64,000 nt of DNA from Paenibacillus woosongensis (GTDB lineage: Bacteria > Bacillota > Bacilli > Paenibacillales > Paenibacillaceae), in contig NZ_CP126084.1 in NCBI RefSeq assembly GCF_030122845.1, forward strand, positions 1,178,001-1,242,000, read 5' to 3'. Both the position numbers and the translations under genes were made by a program. This document shows, piece by piece, positions 49,332-59,330 of the stretch. Within the stretch, counting starts at the first letter, position 1, and each line of letters opens with the position of its first letter. Under the pieces are notes generated by a model. It had not been told where the DNA came from. It ran no database searches and saw only the letters and a program-made list of their open reading frames with translations.

Positions 49332-49970
49332 ATGATGTTTAAGTTCAAGAAGAAAATGTTGACGGCTATTCTTGCAGCATCTATGAGCTTTGGGATGTTT
49401 GCAGCAATCTCGAACGCAGCGACGGACTATTGGCAAAATTGGACCGATGGCGGCGGAACAGTAAATGCGGTCAATGGTTCTGGCGGAAATTACAGTGTCA
49501 CATGGTATAACACCGGGAATTTTGTTGTCGGCAAAGGCTGGAATACGGGATCGCCGAACAGGGTAATCAACTACAATGCCGGTGTCTGGGCACCTTCTGG
49601 CAATGGCTATTTGACGCTGTATGGATGGACAAGAAACGCGCTCATCGAATACTACGTTGTGGATAGCTGGGGAACTTATCGGCCTACCGGAACGTATAAA
49701 GGCACTGTGACTAGCGATGGGGGCACATATGATGTATACACGACTATGCGATACAATGCACCTTCCATTGACGGCACGCAGACCTTCCAGCAATTCTGGA
49801 GCGTCAGACAGTCGAAGAGACCAACCGGAAGCAACGTCGCTATCACTTTCAGCAACCATGTTAACGCATGGAAGAGATACGGAATGAATCTGGGAAGCAA
49901 CTGGTCTTACCAGGTGCTAGCGACGGAAGGATATCAAAGCAGTGGAAGCTCTAACGTAACAGTGTGGTAA
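49332..49970 (+). CDS. xynA: GH11 endo-1,4-beta-xylanase
   Basis: 212 aa, preceded by TTGGGAGG. Signal peptide about 1-28 (AAISNA/A). Single GH11 jelly-roll domain: [28 protein letters not shown], nucleophile region [12 protein letters not shown] (Glu of EYYVV) and acid/base region [13 protein letters not shown] (Glu of TEGYQ), with [12 protein letters not shown] as the thumb-side strand. The enzyme is secreted and cleaves internal xylan linkages. Length fits family A xylanases of Bacillus and Paenibacillus. Single gene under the cre-like promoter. Confidence 0.97.
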   Translation: MMFKFKKKMLTAILAASMSFGMFAAISNAATDYWQNWTDGGGTVNAVNGSGGNYSVTWYNTGNFVVGKGWNTGSPNRVINYNAGVWAPSGNGYLTLYGWTRNALIEYYVVDSWGTYRPTGTYKGTVTSDGGTYDVYTTMRYNAPSIDGTQTFQQFWSVRQSKRPTGSNVAITFSNHVNAWKRYGMNLGSNWSYQVLATEGYQSSGSSNVTVW

Positions 49971-50053
49971 TACCGGTATAGTAACCAATTAAAAAACAAG
50001 TAAGCGCCTAATTTCCAGAATATTGAGAAAGTCTTCTTATCATTGATATTGTT

Positions 50054-50092
50054 AAGGACCGCCGGACCCTCAACCGGCGGCCTTATATATTT
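50054..50092 (+). terminator. Terminator of the xylanase gene
   Basis: AAGG-CCGCCGG paired with CCGGCGG-CCTT, then a TA-rich tail. Confidence 0.75.
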
Positions 50093-50172
50093 CAACACAG
50101 GATACTTACCTACGTACTGCTGAAATATGACCTTTCTAGAACTAACATACGTACTTTGAAGGAGATATATTC

Positions 50173-51033
50173 ATGAGAAAACTATTAATATTTCTATTCA
50201 TGGCCAATATATTTGTTGTCAGCGCATGTTCACAGGAAAAATCAGTACAAAGCGGAACGCCCATAAAGAATGATAATCTTGTGTTCGTCCAGGGTGGAAC
50301 GATCATGAATAAAAAATCCAACTATTACGGAAAAAGTATCACCCTCTCGAACTTTTATATTAGTAAATATGAGGTAACTCAGAAAGAGTGGATGGAGGTT
50401 ATGGGAAGCAATCCCTCAGGATTCCAGGGCGATGATTTGCCGGTAGAGACCGTAAGCTGGTACGACGCTGTCGAGTACTGCAATCAGCGTAGTATCAAAG
50501 AAGGCTTAAAGCCATACTACAATATCAACAAGAATAAAAAAGATCGGAATAATGAGAGCGAGCACGATAATTTAAAATGGACAGTAACAATCAATGAGGG
50601 AGCCAATGGATACCGATTGCCGACAGAAGCTGAGTGGGAATACGCAGCAAGCGGGGGCCAGGAAAGCAAGGGCTACACCTATAGCGGAAACAATGATGCA
50701 GATGAAGTAGCATGGTATTGGAAAAACGCCGGGGATGAATACTTAACCGGAGATTGGAACTGGCCTAAGATCGAGAGTAACCGTAATACAACAAAGTCCG
50801 TCGGTGCCAAGAAACCCAACGAGCTAGGGCTTTTTGATATGTCAGGTAATGTAAGGGAATGGTGCTGGGACTGGTACGGCGAAGAGTTGGATAGTAAAAG
50901 CGGCGCTTTTCGGGTCGTGAAGGGCGGCGGCTGGATCGGCGACGTCAGGAACAATGAGATATCTTTCCGGGGCAAATTTGAGGCCAATGGCATCGGCCCG
51001 GATCAGGGCTTCCGCGTAGTCCGCAGCGAGTAA
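50173..51033 (+). CDS. Formylglycine-generating-enzyme-like (SUMF1) lipoprotein
   Basis: 286 aa, ATG after AAGGAG. Lipoprotein signal with lipobox VVSAC, Cys 19. The FGE-sulfatase domain spans about 32-284: FYISKYEVTQKEWMEVMG, LPVETVSWYDAVEYCN, GYRLPTEAEWEYAASGG, LGLFDMSGNVREWCWDWY, and GFRVVRS. True formylglycine-generating enzymes use a redox-active Cys pair near the C-terminus, and I see no such pair. It is probably a non-catalytic or differently acting C-type-lectin-fold relative at the cell surface. No sulfatase is near. Confidence 0.85.
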   Translation: MRKLLIFLFMANIFVVSACSQEKSVQSGTPIKNDNLVFVQGGTIMNKKSNYYGKSITLSNFYISKYEVTQKEWMEVMGSNPSGFQGDDLPVETVSWYDAVEYCNQRSIKEGLKPYYNINKNKKDRNNESEHDNLKWTVTINEGANGYRLPTEAEWEYAASGGQESKGYTYSGNNDADEVAWYWKNAGDEYLTGDWNWPKIESNRNTTKSVGAKKPNELGLFDMSGNVREWCWDWYGEELDSKSGAFRVVKGGGWIGDVRNNEISFRGKFEANGIGPDQGFRVVRSE

Positions 51034-51072
51034 GCGAGAAAACAATATATGGTTGATATCCAATAAAACAAT

Positions 51073-51116
51073 AAAGGCGCTCGGCAGCGAATCTGAGCGT
51101 CTTTAGATCGTTTTTT
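51073..51116 (+). terminator. Terminator of the SUMF1-like gene
   Basis: AAAGGCGCTC/GAGCGTCTTT hairpin with a 12-nt loop and a nearby T6. Confidence 0.7.
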
Positions 51117-51227
51117 ACTCAGAGTCCTACAGAATATACCCTTAAACTCCTTCATAATAGGAACTAAGAGTTTACACAAATTGCTCAACTATAATCATCG
51201 TCTTGATTTTAATAAGGAGATGAATGG

Positions 51228-51410
51228 ATGAAAGAGTGGACTGAATTATTTGAAGTGGAAAAGCAGAAATTAAATCAGCTAGGGAACGAATCTTTGGCGG
51301 ATGGAATTCCGCTCCACGATAACGACGCGCTGCAAGATCAGAGCAGAAGAGTGGATGAGCTGATTATCCAGTTGCACAAACGGGCTGGATTCAAACGGCG
51401 TTCAAGATAA
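51228..51410 (+). CDS. Small helical protein, weakly Spo0E-like
   Basis: 60 aa, ATG 6 nt after AAGGAGATG. Two amphipathic helices (WTELFEVEKQKLNQLG, DALQDQSRRVDELIIQLHK). The second loosely resembles the SxxLDxLI signature of Spo0E aspartyl-phosphate phosphatases, though Val replaces Leu. Function not certain. Confidence 0.6.
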   Translation: MKEWTELFEVEKQKLNQLGNESLADGIPLHDNDALQDQSRRVDELIIQLHKRAGFKRRSR

Positions 51411-51892
51411 GCTCAATATTTAGAGGGGGCACGACAAACCGAAGACCATGAAAGTACTTATATATAGTGCATTTAGGGACGCCTTTAGCTTGGCGTTCTT
51501 TTTATTTTTTGAGTGAAGGAAATCAATGTATTATCCAGTCTATATTTTGACATATTAACTATCTGAGTAGGTGCGGGAAGGGTAATGGTTTTTATATTTG
51601 TGGTGGGGATTATTTTGGGAAAATCCACATAAGATTATTAAAATGAATCATCGCATTTCGGTAGGAGCGGGGGGAGAAATGGATGAACGGCTATAGGTCT
51701 GGGCGAATTTGACTGATCGAATATGGATAAAATGGACAAGCTAATAATAACGGTGGAGAACATCGCAGAATATTGCTGCCGCCCCATGGCACTAGCAGCC
51801 TTAATATGCTGTAAGCGTATTTGATACGGGCATCTTTCAATGAGTTAGTAAGCATACGAAAGGGCTCAGAAGCAGAGCAAGGAGGACTTGAA
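51411..51892. other. 480-bp gap with a terminator and no recognised gene
   Basis: A terminator (51,477-51,511: GACGCC/GGCGTT and a T-rich tail) ends the small gene. The remaining 380 bp carry no riboswitch or gene that I recognise. A promoter for nupC should lie near its end. Confidence 0.5.
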
Positions 51893-53083
51893 ATGAAATA
51901 TATAATTGCTATTGCCGGTCTGGTGGCTGTATTCGCAATGACCTATTTTGCGAGTAATGACCGGAGCCGTATCCGCTATCGGCCGCTAGCACAAATGATT
52001 ATTTTACAGATTGTCCTGGCGTTTTTATTGTTGAACACGACGCTGGGCGAGACTTTGATCCGGGGATTTACTGCTGTGTTCGAAGCGCTGCTGGCCTACG
52101 CGGCAGAAGGGGTTAATTTTGTGTTCGGCGGAATCATGAATGAGGGCCAGACCTCACAGTTTTTTCTGATGGTTCTGATGCCGATTGTGGTTATTTCAGC
52201 GCTGATAGGCATTTTGCAATATCTGAAGATCTTACCGTTTATTATCAGATATATCGGACTTGCGCTTAGCAAGGTAAACGGCATGGGCAAGCTGGAATCG
52301 TATAATGCGGTTGCTTCCGCGATTTTGGGGCAATCTGAAGTATTTATTTCTGTGAAAAAACAGATTGGAATGCTGCCGGAGCGTCGTCTGTATACGCTGT
52401 GCGCTTCTGCTATGTCGACGGTTTCCATGTCCATCGTCGGGGCGTACATGACGATGATCGAGCCGAGATATGTCGTCACGGCGCTTGTACTGAACCTGTT
52501 TGGCGGTTTTATTATCGCATCGATTCTGAATCCGTATAGGGTATCGAAGGAAGAGGACATTCTTGAGGTTCAGAAAGAGCGTAAGCAATCGTTCTTCGAG
52601 ATGTTGGGCGAATATATTATGGATGGGTTCAGGGTGGCGATTACGGTCGCCGCGATGCTAATCGGCTTTGTCGCCCTGATTGCCTTGATAAACGGCTTGT
52701 TCGGGAGTTTGTTCGGTATTACGTTCCAGCAAATTTTGGGTTATATTTTTTCACCGTTTGCCTTCCTTATGGGCGTGCCTTGGAAGGAAGCCGTCGAAGC
52801 CGGCAACATTATGGCAACGAAAATGGTGGCCAATGAATTCGTGGCGATGCTTGATCTGTCGACCATGACAAAGGAAGGCGTATTATCTGCACGGACGATT
52901 GGTATCGTATCCGTCTTCTTGGTCTCGTTCGCGAACTTTTCGTCGATCGGCATCATTTCCGGGGCTGTGAAGGGGCTGCATGAAGAGCAGGGGAATACGG
53001 TCGCCCGCTTCGGTCTCCGCTTGCTGTATGGGGCCACGTTGGTTAGCGTACTGTCGGCTACGGTCGCTGGTCTGTTCCTGTAA
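51893..53083 (+). CDS. nupC: NupC family concentrative nucleoside transporter
   Basis: 396 aa from ATG 51,893 following AAGGAGG at 7 nt (the open frame begins 24 codons earlier). Eight to ten hydrophobic helices. The family segments are [55 protein letters not shown] and [10 protein letters not shown]. It imports nucleosides with protons or sodium. Monocistronic, with a good terminator after it. Confidence 0.93.
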   Translation: MKYIIAIAGLVAVFAMTYFASNDRSRIRYRPLAQMIILQIVLAFLLLNTTLGETLIRGFTAVFEALLAYAAEGVNFVFGGIMNEGQTSQFFLMVLMPIVVISALIGILQYLKILPFIIRYIGLALSKVNGMGKLESYNAVASAILGQSEVFISVKKQIGMLPERRLYTLCASAMSTVSMSIVGAYMTMIEPRYVVTALVLNLFGGFIIASILNPYRVSKEEDILEVQKERKQSFFEMLGEYIMDGFRVAITVAAMLIGFVALIALINGLFGSLFGITFQQILGYIFSPFAFLMGVPWKEAVEAGNIMATKMVANEFVAMLDLSTMTKEGVLSARTIGIVSVFLVSFANFSSIGIISGAVKGLHEEQGNTVARFGLRLLYGATLVSVLSATVAGLFL

Positions 53084-53133
53084 GGAACCGCACTTCAAGG
53101 AAAAGAGTTCAATTTGGATCTCAAGTTTAACCC

Positions 53134-53162
53134 AAAAAGATGCCACTAGGCATCTTTTTTTA
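53134..53162. terminator. Bidirectional terminator after nupC
   Basis: AAAAAGATGCC/GGCATCTTTTTT with a 4-nt loop, shared with the convergent sbnB-like gene. Confidence 0.88.
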
Positions 53163-53219
53163 ATTTTCCGCCTTCAACGATTAAATTATCCAGGTAACCG
53201 ACTAAGCGCCATTTCCGTT

Positions 53220-54209
53220 TCATCTATCCGCCAAATTCAACCCGATCCCTAGCGACTGTGCTTTCTCCACCCAGTAGGCTGCTGTTGCTATATCGAACAC
53301 GGCCATTCCCATCGGGCAAAATAAAATAGACTCACCCTCTGTAAACCTCCCCAGAGCGTCCCGGCAGACGACATCAGCCAGCGAACATGTATCGTCCTTC
53401 GCAAGTCCCCGCTCCAGATGCAGCAGCTCGATATCGGTGTTTTCACGGCATACCTCATCCCAATCATCGACGACGATGGCCTGTATTTGCTCCAGAGCCG
53501 ATACTTTATAGTCGCGCAGGGACACATCAAGCAGCAGGCTGCCGGCAAGCGGCGGCTGGTCGATGTAACGATGATCGCTCACGGTACACGTTATGATGAC
53601 ATTGCAGCTGCTGTACAGCTCCTGCCAGCTCTCAGCGAATCGTGTACGGCCGCGATAGTCTGCATCTGCTTCGTCAATAACATGCATCCCCAGCTTGGCT
53701 CCTCTAATATCGTAGATAAGAACCTCGTCAATACATTCCCCGAATAGCTTGCCGCACATGTCATAATGATGCTGTCCAACCGGTCCAAAACCAATGATGC
53801 CAGCCCGTATCCGCTCTGCGGCAGGGCGCGCCTGCATATAATGGCGCAGCATGACCGCACTCACGGCAACCGTCCTGGCCACACTCGGCAGTGGCGAGTT
53901 CAGAATGGCGTAAGGCACGCCTGTATCGACCTTATTAAGCAATAGCACGCTATGCGCTCTCGGCAGTCCACTTAACGTATTGCCGGGAAAACTGGCGATC
54001 CATTTCAGGCCCGCCGCTTGCACGGTACCTCCGACATAAGCGGGCATCGCGATAATCCGGTTAGCCGGATTGCCGTAGCGGAGGTAAGGCTTGATGGGCT
54101 GCGCATAATCGCCTGAATCTATGAGCCGCAGCGCCTCTGCGATGCGGCTCTCCAGCTCCTTCCAGCACAACCCGATAGTCTGCAGATGATTATTGTCCAA
54201 ATAAAGCAT
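53220..54209 (-). CDS. sbnB: SbnB-like N-(2-amino-2-carboxyethyl)-L-glutamate dehydrogenase
   Basis: 329 aa of the ornithine cyclodeaminase/mu-crystallin family, closest in features to SbnB of the staphyloferrin B pathway: MPAYVGGTVQAAGLKWIASFPGN, the Rossmann motif GIIGFGPVGQHH, and DVSLRDYKV and DDWDEVCRENTDIE near the active site. SbnB oxidises the SbnA product to L-2,3-diaminopropionate and 2-oxoglutarate with NAD. It is the third gene of a minus-strand operon, 32 bp after sbnA. There is no siderophore synthetase in the window, so the use of diaminopropionate here is not yet explained. Confidence 0.9.
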   Translation of the reverse strand: MLYLDNNHLQTIGLCWKELESRIAEALRLIDSGDYAQPIKPYLRYGNPANRIIAMPAYVGGTVQAAGLKWIASFPGNTLSGLPRAHSVLLLNKVDTGVPYAILNSPLPSVARTVAVSAVMLRHYMQARPAAERIRAGIIGFGPVGQHHYDMCGKLFGECIDEVLIYDIRGAKLGMHVIDEADADYRGRTRFAESWQELYSSCNVIITCTVSDHRYIDQPPLAGSLLLDVSLRDYKVSALEQIQAIVVDDWDEVCRENTDIELLHLERGLAKDDTCSLADVVCRDALGRFTEGESILFCPMGMAVFDIATAAYWVEKAQSLGIGLNLADR

Positions 54210-54241
54210 GGACCTGCCCCTTTCTATTTTCAGAGATCACT

Positions 54242-55213
54242 TTACAGAGAACCGGTGTTCAGATGTTGCGCCACCCATTCATCGTTGTACACCGTATCCA
54301 TATAACGCTCACCGCGATCATGGAGGATCACGACGCATACCGAATTATCCGGTATTTCATGGAACAAAGCTTCTTTAAGGGCATAAACGACGGCGCCTGA
54401 AGAAGGACCGGCGAGGATGGCTTCATGCTGTACAAGCATGCGGCAGCCCGTTACCATATCGGCTTCTTTGACCTGAATGGCGTAGTCCGTAAATTTGCTT
54501 TGGTTAAATGGGGGAACGATGCCGGCGCCAAGGCCGGGGAAGAAGCGCTTGCCTTTCGTTCCGCCAAGGATGACGCTGCCAACGGCGTCGACAGCGACGA
54601 TTGCAGTATCCAGCTGCTGCTCCTTGACAAAGGTGGCGCAGCCCAGCATCGTCCCGCAGGTGCTGACGCCGCCAATAACGTAGTCGACTTGGCCCAACTC
54701 GGCGATGATTTCCCGCATTGTCCCGTCTTTATGAGACAAGTAGTTGTTTTCATTCTCATACTGGTTGGGCCAGAAGCTGTTCGGGATACTCTGAACGAGC
54801 TGTCTGACCCTGTTCAACCTGGCCGGAAGGAACTCGCCGGTTTCAGGGTCGGGCTGCTCTACAAGCTCGACATCGGCCCCATAAGCACGTATGATGCGGA
54901 TATTTTGGGGCGCTGTTTTTGGATCGACAACGCTAATGAAGCGCATACCCAGTCGGGAGCAGATGGCAGCCAGACTGATCGCCATATTGCCCGAGCTGGA
55001 TTCGACAATGACCGAGCCGGGACCGATTAAGCCTTGCTCCAGCGCTGCCGAAATAATACGCACAGCGGGGCGATCCTTGGCGCTTCCGTTCGGATTCAGC
55101 ATTTCAAGCTTGGCGTGGACGGCAATACCGCGATCGTTGGCGAAGAGGCGGGAGAGCCGAACAAGCGGGGTGTTACCGATACAAGAAAGCCAATCTTTGG
55201 TCATGGATGTCAT
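54242..55213 (-). CDS. sbnA: SbnA-like N-(2-amino-2-carboxyethyl)-L-glutamate synthase
   Basis: 323 aa, a PLP-dependent cysteine-synthase-type enzyme. CIGNTPLVRLSRLF and LNPNGSAKDRPAVRII (PLP Lys in SAKDR), VESSSGNMAISLA phosphate loop, GVSTCGTMLGCA and AGPSSGAVVYALKEA. SbnA condenses O-phospho-L-serine with glutamate. It starts 8 bp after the upstream ligase gene and 32 bp before sbnB, so the three are one operon. Confidence 0.92.
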   Translation of the reverse strand: MTSMTKDWLSCIGNTPLVRLSRLFANDRGIAVHAKLEMLNPNGSAKDRPAVRIISAALEQGLIGPGSVIVESSSGNMAISLAAICSRLGMRFISVVDPKTAPQNIRIIRAYGADVELVEQPDPETGEFLPARLNRVRQLVQSIPNSFWPNQYENENNYLSHKDGTMREIIAELGQVDYVIGGVSTCGTMLGCATFVKEQQLDTAIVAVDAVGSVILGGTKGKRFFPGLGAGIVPPFNQSKFTDYAIQVKEADMVTGCRMLVQHEAILAGPSSGAVVYALKEALFHEIPDNSVCVVILHDRGERYMDTVYNDEWVAQHLNTGSL

Positions 55214-55221
55214 TACGCCTC

Positions 55222-56496
55222 CTAGTTATACAGTTTTTTGGACTTCACGGAGCCTTGCCCTTGGTGAAAAGGCTCACTTTCTTTCACATGAATAACCTCA
55301 ATACGATCGAGCATACGGCTGTCAATCATCTGTCCGATCGCTTCAATCGTATGCTCAATCGCATACCGGATGGAGCTCAGCAGCTCGTTATTGAGCGACT
55401 GGCTGCGAATGCGGACGGTTAGCTTGTTGTCGTCTACGCTGACGCGCAGCTCGGCATCCTTGACGAAGGTATGCACGACGTTCTCGATGTCGTACAAGCT
55501 GATTTTCTCGCCATGCTTGAGCTCGCTGCCGATTCGCTTGGAGATGCAAGTGAACGCCTGCCGCATCGTCCCGTCAATCTCTACGGTGCGGAAATCTCGC
55601 ACAACATCGTAGGTGACATAACGGATGACAGGGAACAAGCTGCGTTCGCTGGAGGTTAGTACGAGAACTCCCTCGTTGTCTGCCAGCGGCTCGAAGCGAG
55701 GGTCAAGCTGCTCGGCGCGGACCGTCTCTGCATGGATCCCGTCAGCGAACAGATAGACGCCATGCTGGTGGGAATAGGAGGCAATCGCACCTATCTCGAT
55801 GGAGCCAACCGTATCGAGAATATCCTGTGCATCTATGCCGAATCGCGCTGCCATATTGGCCTGCCAGGCGGGTGAAGCCAATTCTCCGACTAGAATAATT
55901 CTACGGATCCCAAGTGACGCAGGATCCCCGGCGGCTCGGGCAATAGCTTCCAGAATGGAAGGCATCGTGTATAGCAGCTCGGGCTTGAATGCGTTAATTC
56001 GGGCGATATGCTCTTCAATGGGTCTGGCGAAGGAAATCGACTCTGTCTGCAGGCCAAGCTCGTGAAAAATCGTATTGGCCGTGCTTGCCGCATGACCGGT
56101 GCCTACATCAGAGAAAGCTCTTTGAATCTGCAAAGGGCTGGATGCTAGCCACGTACGGTAGCAAGTCATTTTGGCAATCCGATAATGCTCTTCGTCTTCT
56201 GGTGAATAATAGATCGATTTACGTATGCCGGTTGAGGTTCCAGATGTCCGGTAGACGGTAAGGCCAGTCTCTGTTCGCGGCTTCTGCTTGTAATAGATTG
56301 TATTCAGAAGTTCCTCGGTAAGGAGCGGGAGTTCGGACAAAACTGCAGTATGAGGCTGGATGCCCAGCTCTGCAAGCAGATCGCCATAGGCGGGATGCAA
56401 CTGAATGATGCGAGCCAGATGCTGTTGAAGCGAAGGGATAGGCGCCATATCGTTATTAAGCCTCCTAAACATAGATAGTGGACGCAGCTCTTCCAA
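55222..56496 (-). CDS. Phenylacetate-CoA-ligase-like adenylate-forming enzyme
   Basis: 424 aa of the PaaK/AMP-binding superfamily. TVYRTSGTSTGIRKSIYYS is the ATP-binding P-loop, LLYTMPSILEAIARA and RRIILVGELASPAWQANMAA follow, DTVGSIEIGAIA is the acyl-adenylate motif, and VRFRTVEIDGT plus the C-terminal subdomain complete it. The enzyme activates a carboxylic acid as AMP ester. Being first in an operon with sbnA and sbnB, it probably activates diaminopropionate or an acid joined to it. No carrier protein or NRPS is adjacent. Confidence 0.82.
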   Translation of the reverse strand: MEELRPLSMFRRLNNDMAPIPSLQQHLARIIQLHPAYGDLLAELGIQPHTAVLSELPLLTEELLNTIYYKQKPRTETGLTVYRTSGTSTGIRKSIYYSPEDEEHYRIAKMTCYRTWLASSPLQIQRAFSDVGTGHAASTANTIFHELGLQTESISFARPIEEHIARINAFKPELLYTMPSILEAIARAAGDPASLGIRRIILVGELASPAWQANMAARFGIDAQDILDTVGSIEIGAIASYSHQHGVYLFADGIHAETVRAEQLDPRFEPLADNEGVLVLTSSERSLFPVIRYVTYDVVRDFRTVEIDGTMRQAFTCISKRIGSELKHGEKISLYDIENVVHTFVKDAELRVSVDDNKLTVRIRSQSLNNELLSSIRYAIEHTIEAIGQMIDSRMLDRIEVIHVKESEPFHQGQGSVKSKKLYN

Positions 56497-56608
56497 CTGC
56501 TAGTCAATTAAGCATATGGCAAATCCTTTCGTCCCGTGCCGACAGCGGCCTACACCATTTTTTTTGTTTCGAACGTATGCTGGAGTAAAAGGGAAAAGGA
56601 GGGATAGC

Positions 56609-57394
56609 ATGAGGTTTCGTAAGAAGGATAAATGGACCAAGGACGTGATTATGCGAAAGGAACAAATGCTGCGGAAGCATATGCCACCGACAAGAATCGC
56701 CACGAAGAAGCAACTGCATAGCATGCTTTTGAAGCACGGAATGGTCTACGTGAAGCCAGATGGCGGGACGCAGGGAAAGGGCGTCATGAGGGTGGAGTTG
56801 AGAAAATTCGGAAAGCGGAGATATGTATACCAGGTTGGCGAACGCAGGCGGGAATTCGCAACCTATAACAGGGCCTATGAAGCTATAAGCAAGGAGATGA
56901 AGGGCAAGCGGCATGTCGTTCAGAAGGGGGTTTGGCTGCTTAAGCATAAAGGGCGTCCATTCGATATCAGGCTCATGATTCAACGGCGGCCTAGGGGCGG
57001 CTTTGAAACGACCGGTACATTTACCAGAGTGGCACATCCCCGCAAAATCGTGACGAATGGAAGCCAGGGTGGCACGATTTATGCAACCGATGACGTATTG
57101 CGCCAGTATGCCGGAACCGCTAAGCGTAAGGAATTGTATCGCCGCATGGACGATCTTGCGCAACGGACCATGAGGCGGCTGCGGGGCGCATTCCCTAGCA
57201 TTAAGGAGCTTGGTCTCGATTATGCCATCGACAGCAGACTGAAGCCATGGATTCTTGAGGTGAACACGAAGCCGGATGCGGCTCCGTTTACGCTGCTGAA
57301 GGATCGGAGCATCGTCCGGCGGATCGTCCGATATGGCAAAGCGTATGGCAAAACTTATAAGCTAGTTTGCAAAAAAGCCAAGCGCGGCGTATAA
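56609..57394 (+). CDS. YheC/YheD family spore-coat-associated ATP-grasp protein
   Basis: 261 aa from ATG 56,609 after AAAGGAGGG (the frame is open 31 codons upstream without a signal). ATP-grasp fold: MVYVKPDGGTQGKGVMRV, VVQKGVWLLKHKGRPFDIRL, GGTIYATDD, and ELGLDYAIDSRLKPWILEVN with the metal-binding E-x-N. YheC/YheD proteins are endospore coat-associated, and their substrate is not known. It is divergent from the sbn-like operon, with a terminator at its end. Confidence 0.88.
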   Translation: MRFRKKDKWTKDVIMRKEQMLRKHMPPTRIATKKQLHSMLLKHGMVYVKPDGGTQGKGVMRVELRKFGKRRYVYQVGERRREFATYNRAYEAISKEMKGKRHVVQKGVWLLKHKGRPFDIRLMIQRRPRGGFETTGTFTRVAHPRKIVTNGSQGGTIYATDDVLRQYAGTAKRKELYRRMDDLAQRTMRRLRGAFPSIKELGLDYAIDSRLKPWILEVNTKPDAAPFTLLKDRSIVRRIVRYGKAYGKTYKLVCKKAKRGV

Positions 57395-57435
57395 AGTCGT
57401 AACTTGCGCCAGAACTAAAGATCATGGCAACCGCT

Positions 57436-57461
57436 AACCTCGCCATCGGCGAGGTTTTGTA
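57436..57461. terminator. Terminator of the YheC/D-like gene
   Basis: AACCTCGCC/GGCGAGGTT with a 3-nt loop and a T4-rich tail. Confidence 0.8.
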
Positions 57462-57483
57462 TGTTGTATAGTCATCTATTTTT

Positions 57484-58572
57484 TTACCAAGTGGAACGAA
57501 ATGTATCGCATATTCCATTTTCATTGACGTTAAATTCGATCAGAAACTGGGCATCGTTTTGTTCGTCGACTACTTTAAAGATGTTCTGATTATAGTGATA
57601 TATCGGCAACTCGGCATCTTTATAATTTAAGAATAATGAGCCTTCCTTCTCGCAAATCACGGCACTTCCGTAGGCTGGATGGTTAAACTCCCCTAAGTAA
57701 CAGGATATGGGATGTGAAGGTTCCGGATCATCCATATCGGTGATGGAGTAATCGGAATTGCGCATACTGGCCAGAGCTTGGTGGAGCTGCTCGTTTTTAA
57801 CCTTAAATCTTGTATTCCAGTCAATCGGTCCTAGGCCTAAAATTTGATCATACATATGATAGGCGATGCATTCCGGAAGCTGGGTTACTTCCTTATTAGT
57901 TAGAATAACGATACCGATATCGTTGTCTGGCATAAATGAAATATGAGTACTGTAACCGGCTGTATTCCCTCCATGACTAATCAGTTTGCGGCCACGGTAT
58001 ACTTCGACGAACCATCCTAAGCCGTAAAAAGTATACGGAATGTCCGGGAAATCCCCAGGGCCGACCACAATTTGAGGAAATAGCATTTCATTGAGCTGCG
58101 CTTCTGAAATAATAGATTTTCCATGTATCTCTCCATGATTTAATAGTAGAGATAGCCAGGCAGATAAATCAGTTACATTGGAAATAATAGACCCGGCAGG
58201 ACCTTGGATATCTAGATTGGTGAGTGGGATCTCGATGATTTCATCATCAACGGCAGTGTAGGGCAACGCGTAATTGTTCACATGCTGCAAATCCTCGACG
58301 GAGAAGAGAGTGGAGGACATTTCAAGCGGCTCAAAGATCTTGTTCTTTACCCATGCTTCCCATGTCATCCCTGTTTGCTGTTCGATAAAAAAGCCTATGA
58401 ATATATACATGATGTTGGAATACTGCCACACATAACGGACGGGGAGATTGGGATCGAGAAATCGAAGACTTTCGGCAATTTCCGCTCGCGTGAGGGTTGT
58501 ATTGTGAAGAACCATATCATGCCTCGGCAGTCCGGATCGATGACAGGCAATATTATAAAAATATACATCCAT
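57484..58572 (-). pseudogene. Beta-lactamase-type serine hydrolase, N-terminally truncated
   Basis: 362 codons. Homology starts at CHRSGLPRHDM and includes the YxN motif (QYSN), GLGWFVEVYRGRKLISHGG with the third motif HGG, and a C-terminal beta-domain. The catalytic SxxK motif, which normally stands about 60-70 residues before CHRSGLPRHD, is missing, as is any signal peptide. The ATG at the 5' end has no binding site. It is thus a 5'-deleted gene, next to another broken gene. A hydrolase function cannot survive. Confidence 0.75.
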
Positions 58573-58614
58573 TTATAAAATGTCAAAATATGATAGTTAA
58601 GGTTAGTTTCACCC

Positions 58615-59086
58615 CTAACGCGAATGCACCCTCTCACCCTGCACCCACACCTCGCGGATATGCTCAGGCCTAACCAGATACATCATTTTCTGAAACACGT
58701 CGTCCATGTTTTCATTTTCATTAAAAATCGGCAATTTGGCGGATGGCAGCTTTGTATCGATGATCTGAGAATTTAGACTCCAGCGGGAAGGTATACGTAT
58801 TAAGCCAGTCATAGAGCGGGATGTCCAGCGCAGTTCCGGACTGGGCCCATTGCGGGGCATGGACATGCAAATCGATAAAACGAGGGAGGAAATACTGGCC
58901 GTCAGCCAGCCGATGGAAATTACGCTTCCCTTGGTAACGATCCAGCAGAGGCTGATAGCCGGAATCCTCAGGTGAAACGATTTTTGCTATAACACCGTCT
59001 GCATGGATACAAAACAGATAATCCTTAAGGATGTGAATTTCTTTAGGGGATTTGCTGGAAAAAGCAGTGCCTTGAAATACTTGCAA
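58615..59086 (-). pseudogene. guaD: Guanine deaminase with large internal deletion
   Basis: The N-terminal part (59,086 down to about 58,770) carries LADGQYFLPRFIDLHVHAPQ with the metal-binding HVH, and SGTALDIPLYDWLNTYTFPL. The C-terminal end (58,760 to 58,615) reads IIDTKLPSAKLPIFNENENM and VRPEHIREVWVQGERVHS in a different frame. About 300 central residues, with the remaining metal and catalytic residues, are deleted. The family deaminates guanine to xanthine; this copy is dead. Confidence 0.8.
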
Positions 59087-59330
59087 TTATCCATAAATAC
59101 CGCCTTAATGTACGTATTTTAAATGTATTTTGTATTATAATTCGTGGAAAAGGAGAAGTCTATGATCAAAAAACGGATAGTTTCGGCGCGCTCTCCATAG
59201 GTACGGAACTTTTCCACAAATCATGGTTCATATCTATTCTATTTATGATAACCTTTTATTAATGGCAAGCATCCTGCAAGAGGATGAAGATCTGGGAAGA
59301 TGAGTTGAAGTCAAAAAGGAGCAAACAAAC

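Noticed and set aside
51411..51892. Possible purine riboswitch upstream of nupC
   Set aside because: I looked for the conserved junction and loop sequences and did not see them.
54425..55030. 201-aa plus-strand ORF opposite sbnA
   Set aside because: Antisense of a clear PLP-enzyme gene, with no ribosome binding site.
56504..57163. 219-aa minus-strand ORF
   Set aside because: Antisense of the YheC/D-like gene, which has a strong binding site and ATP-grasp motifs.
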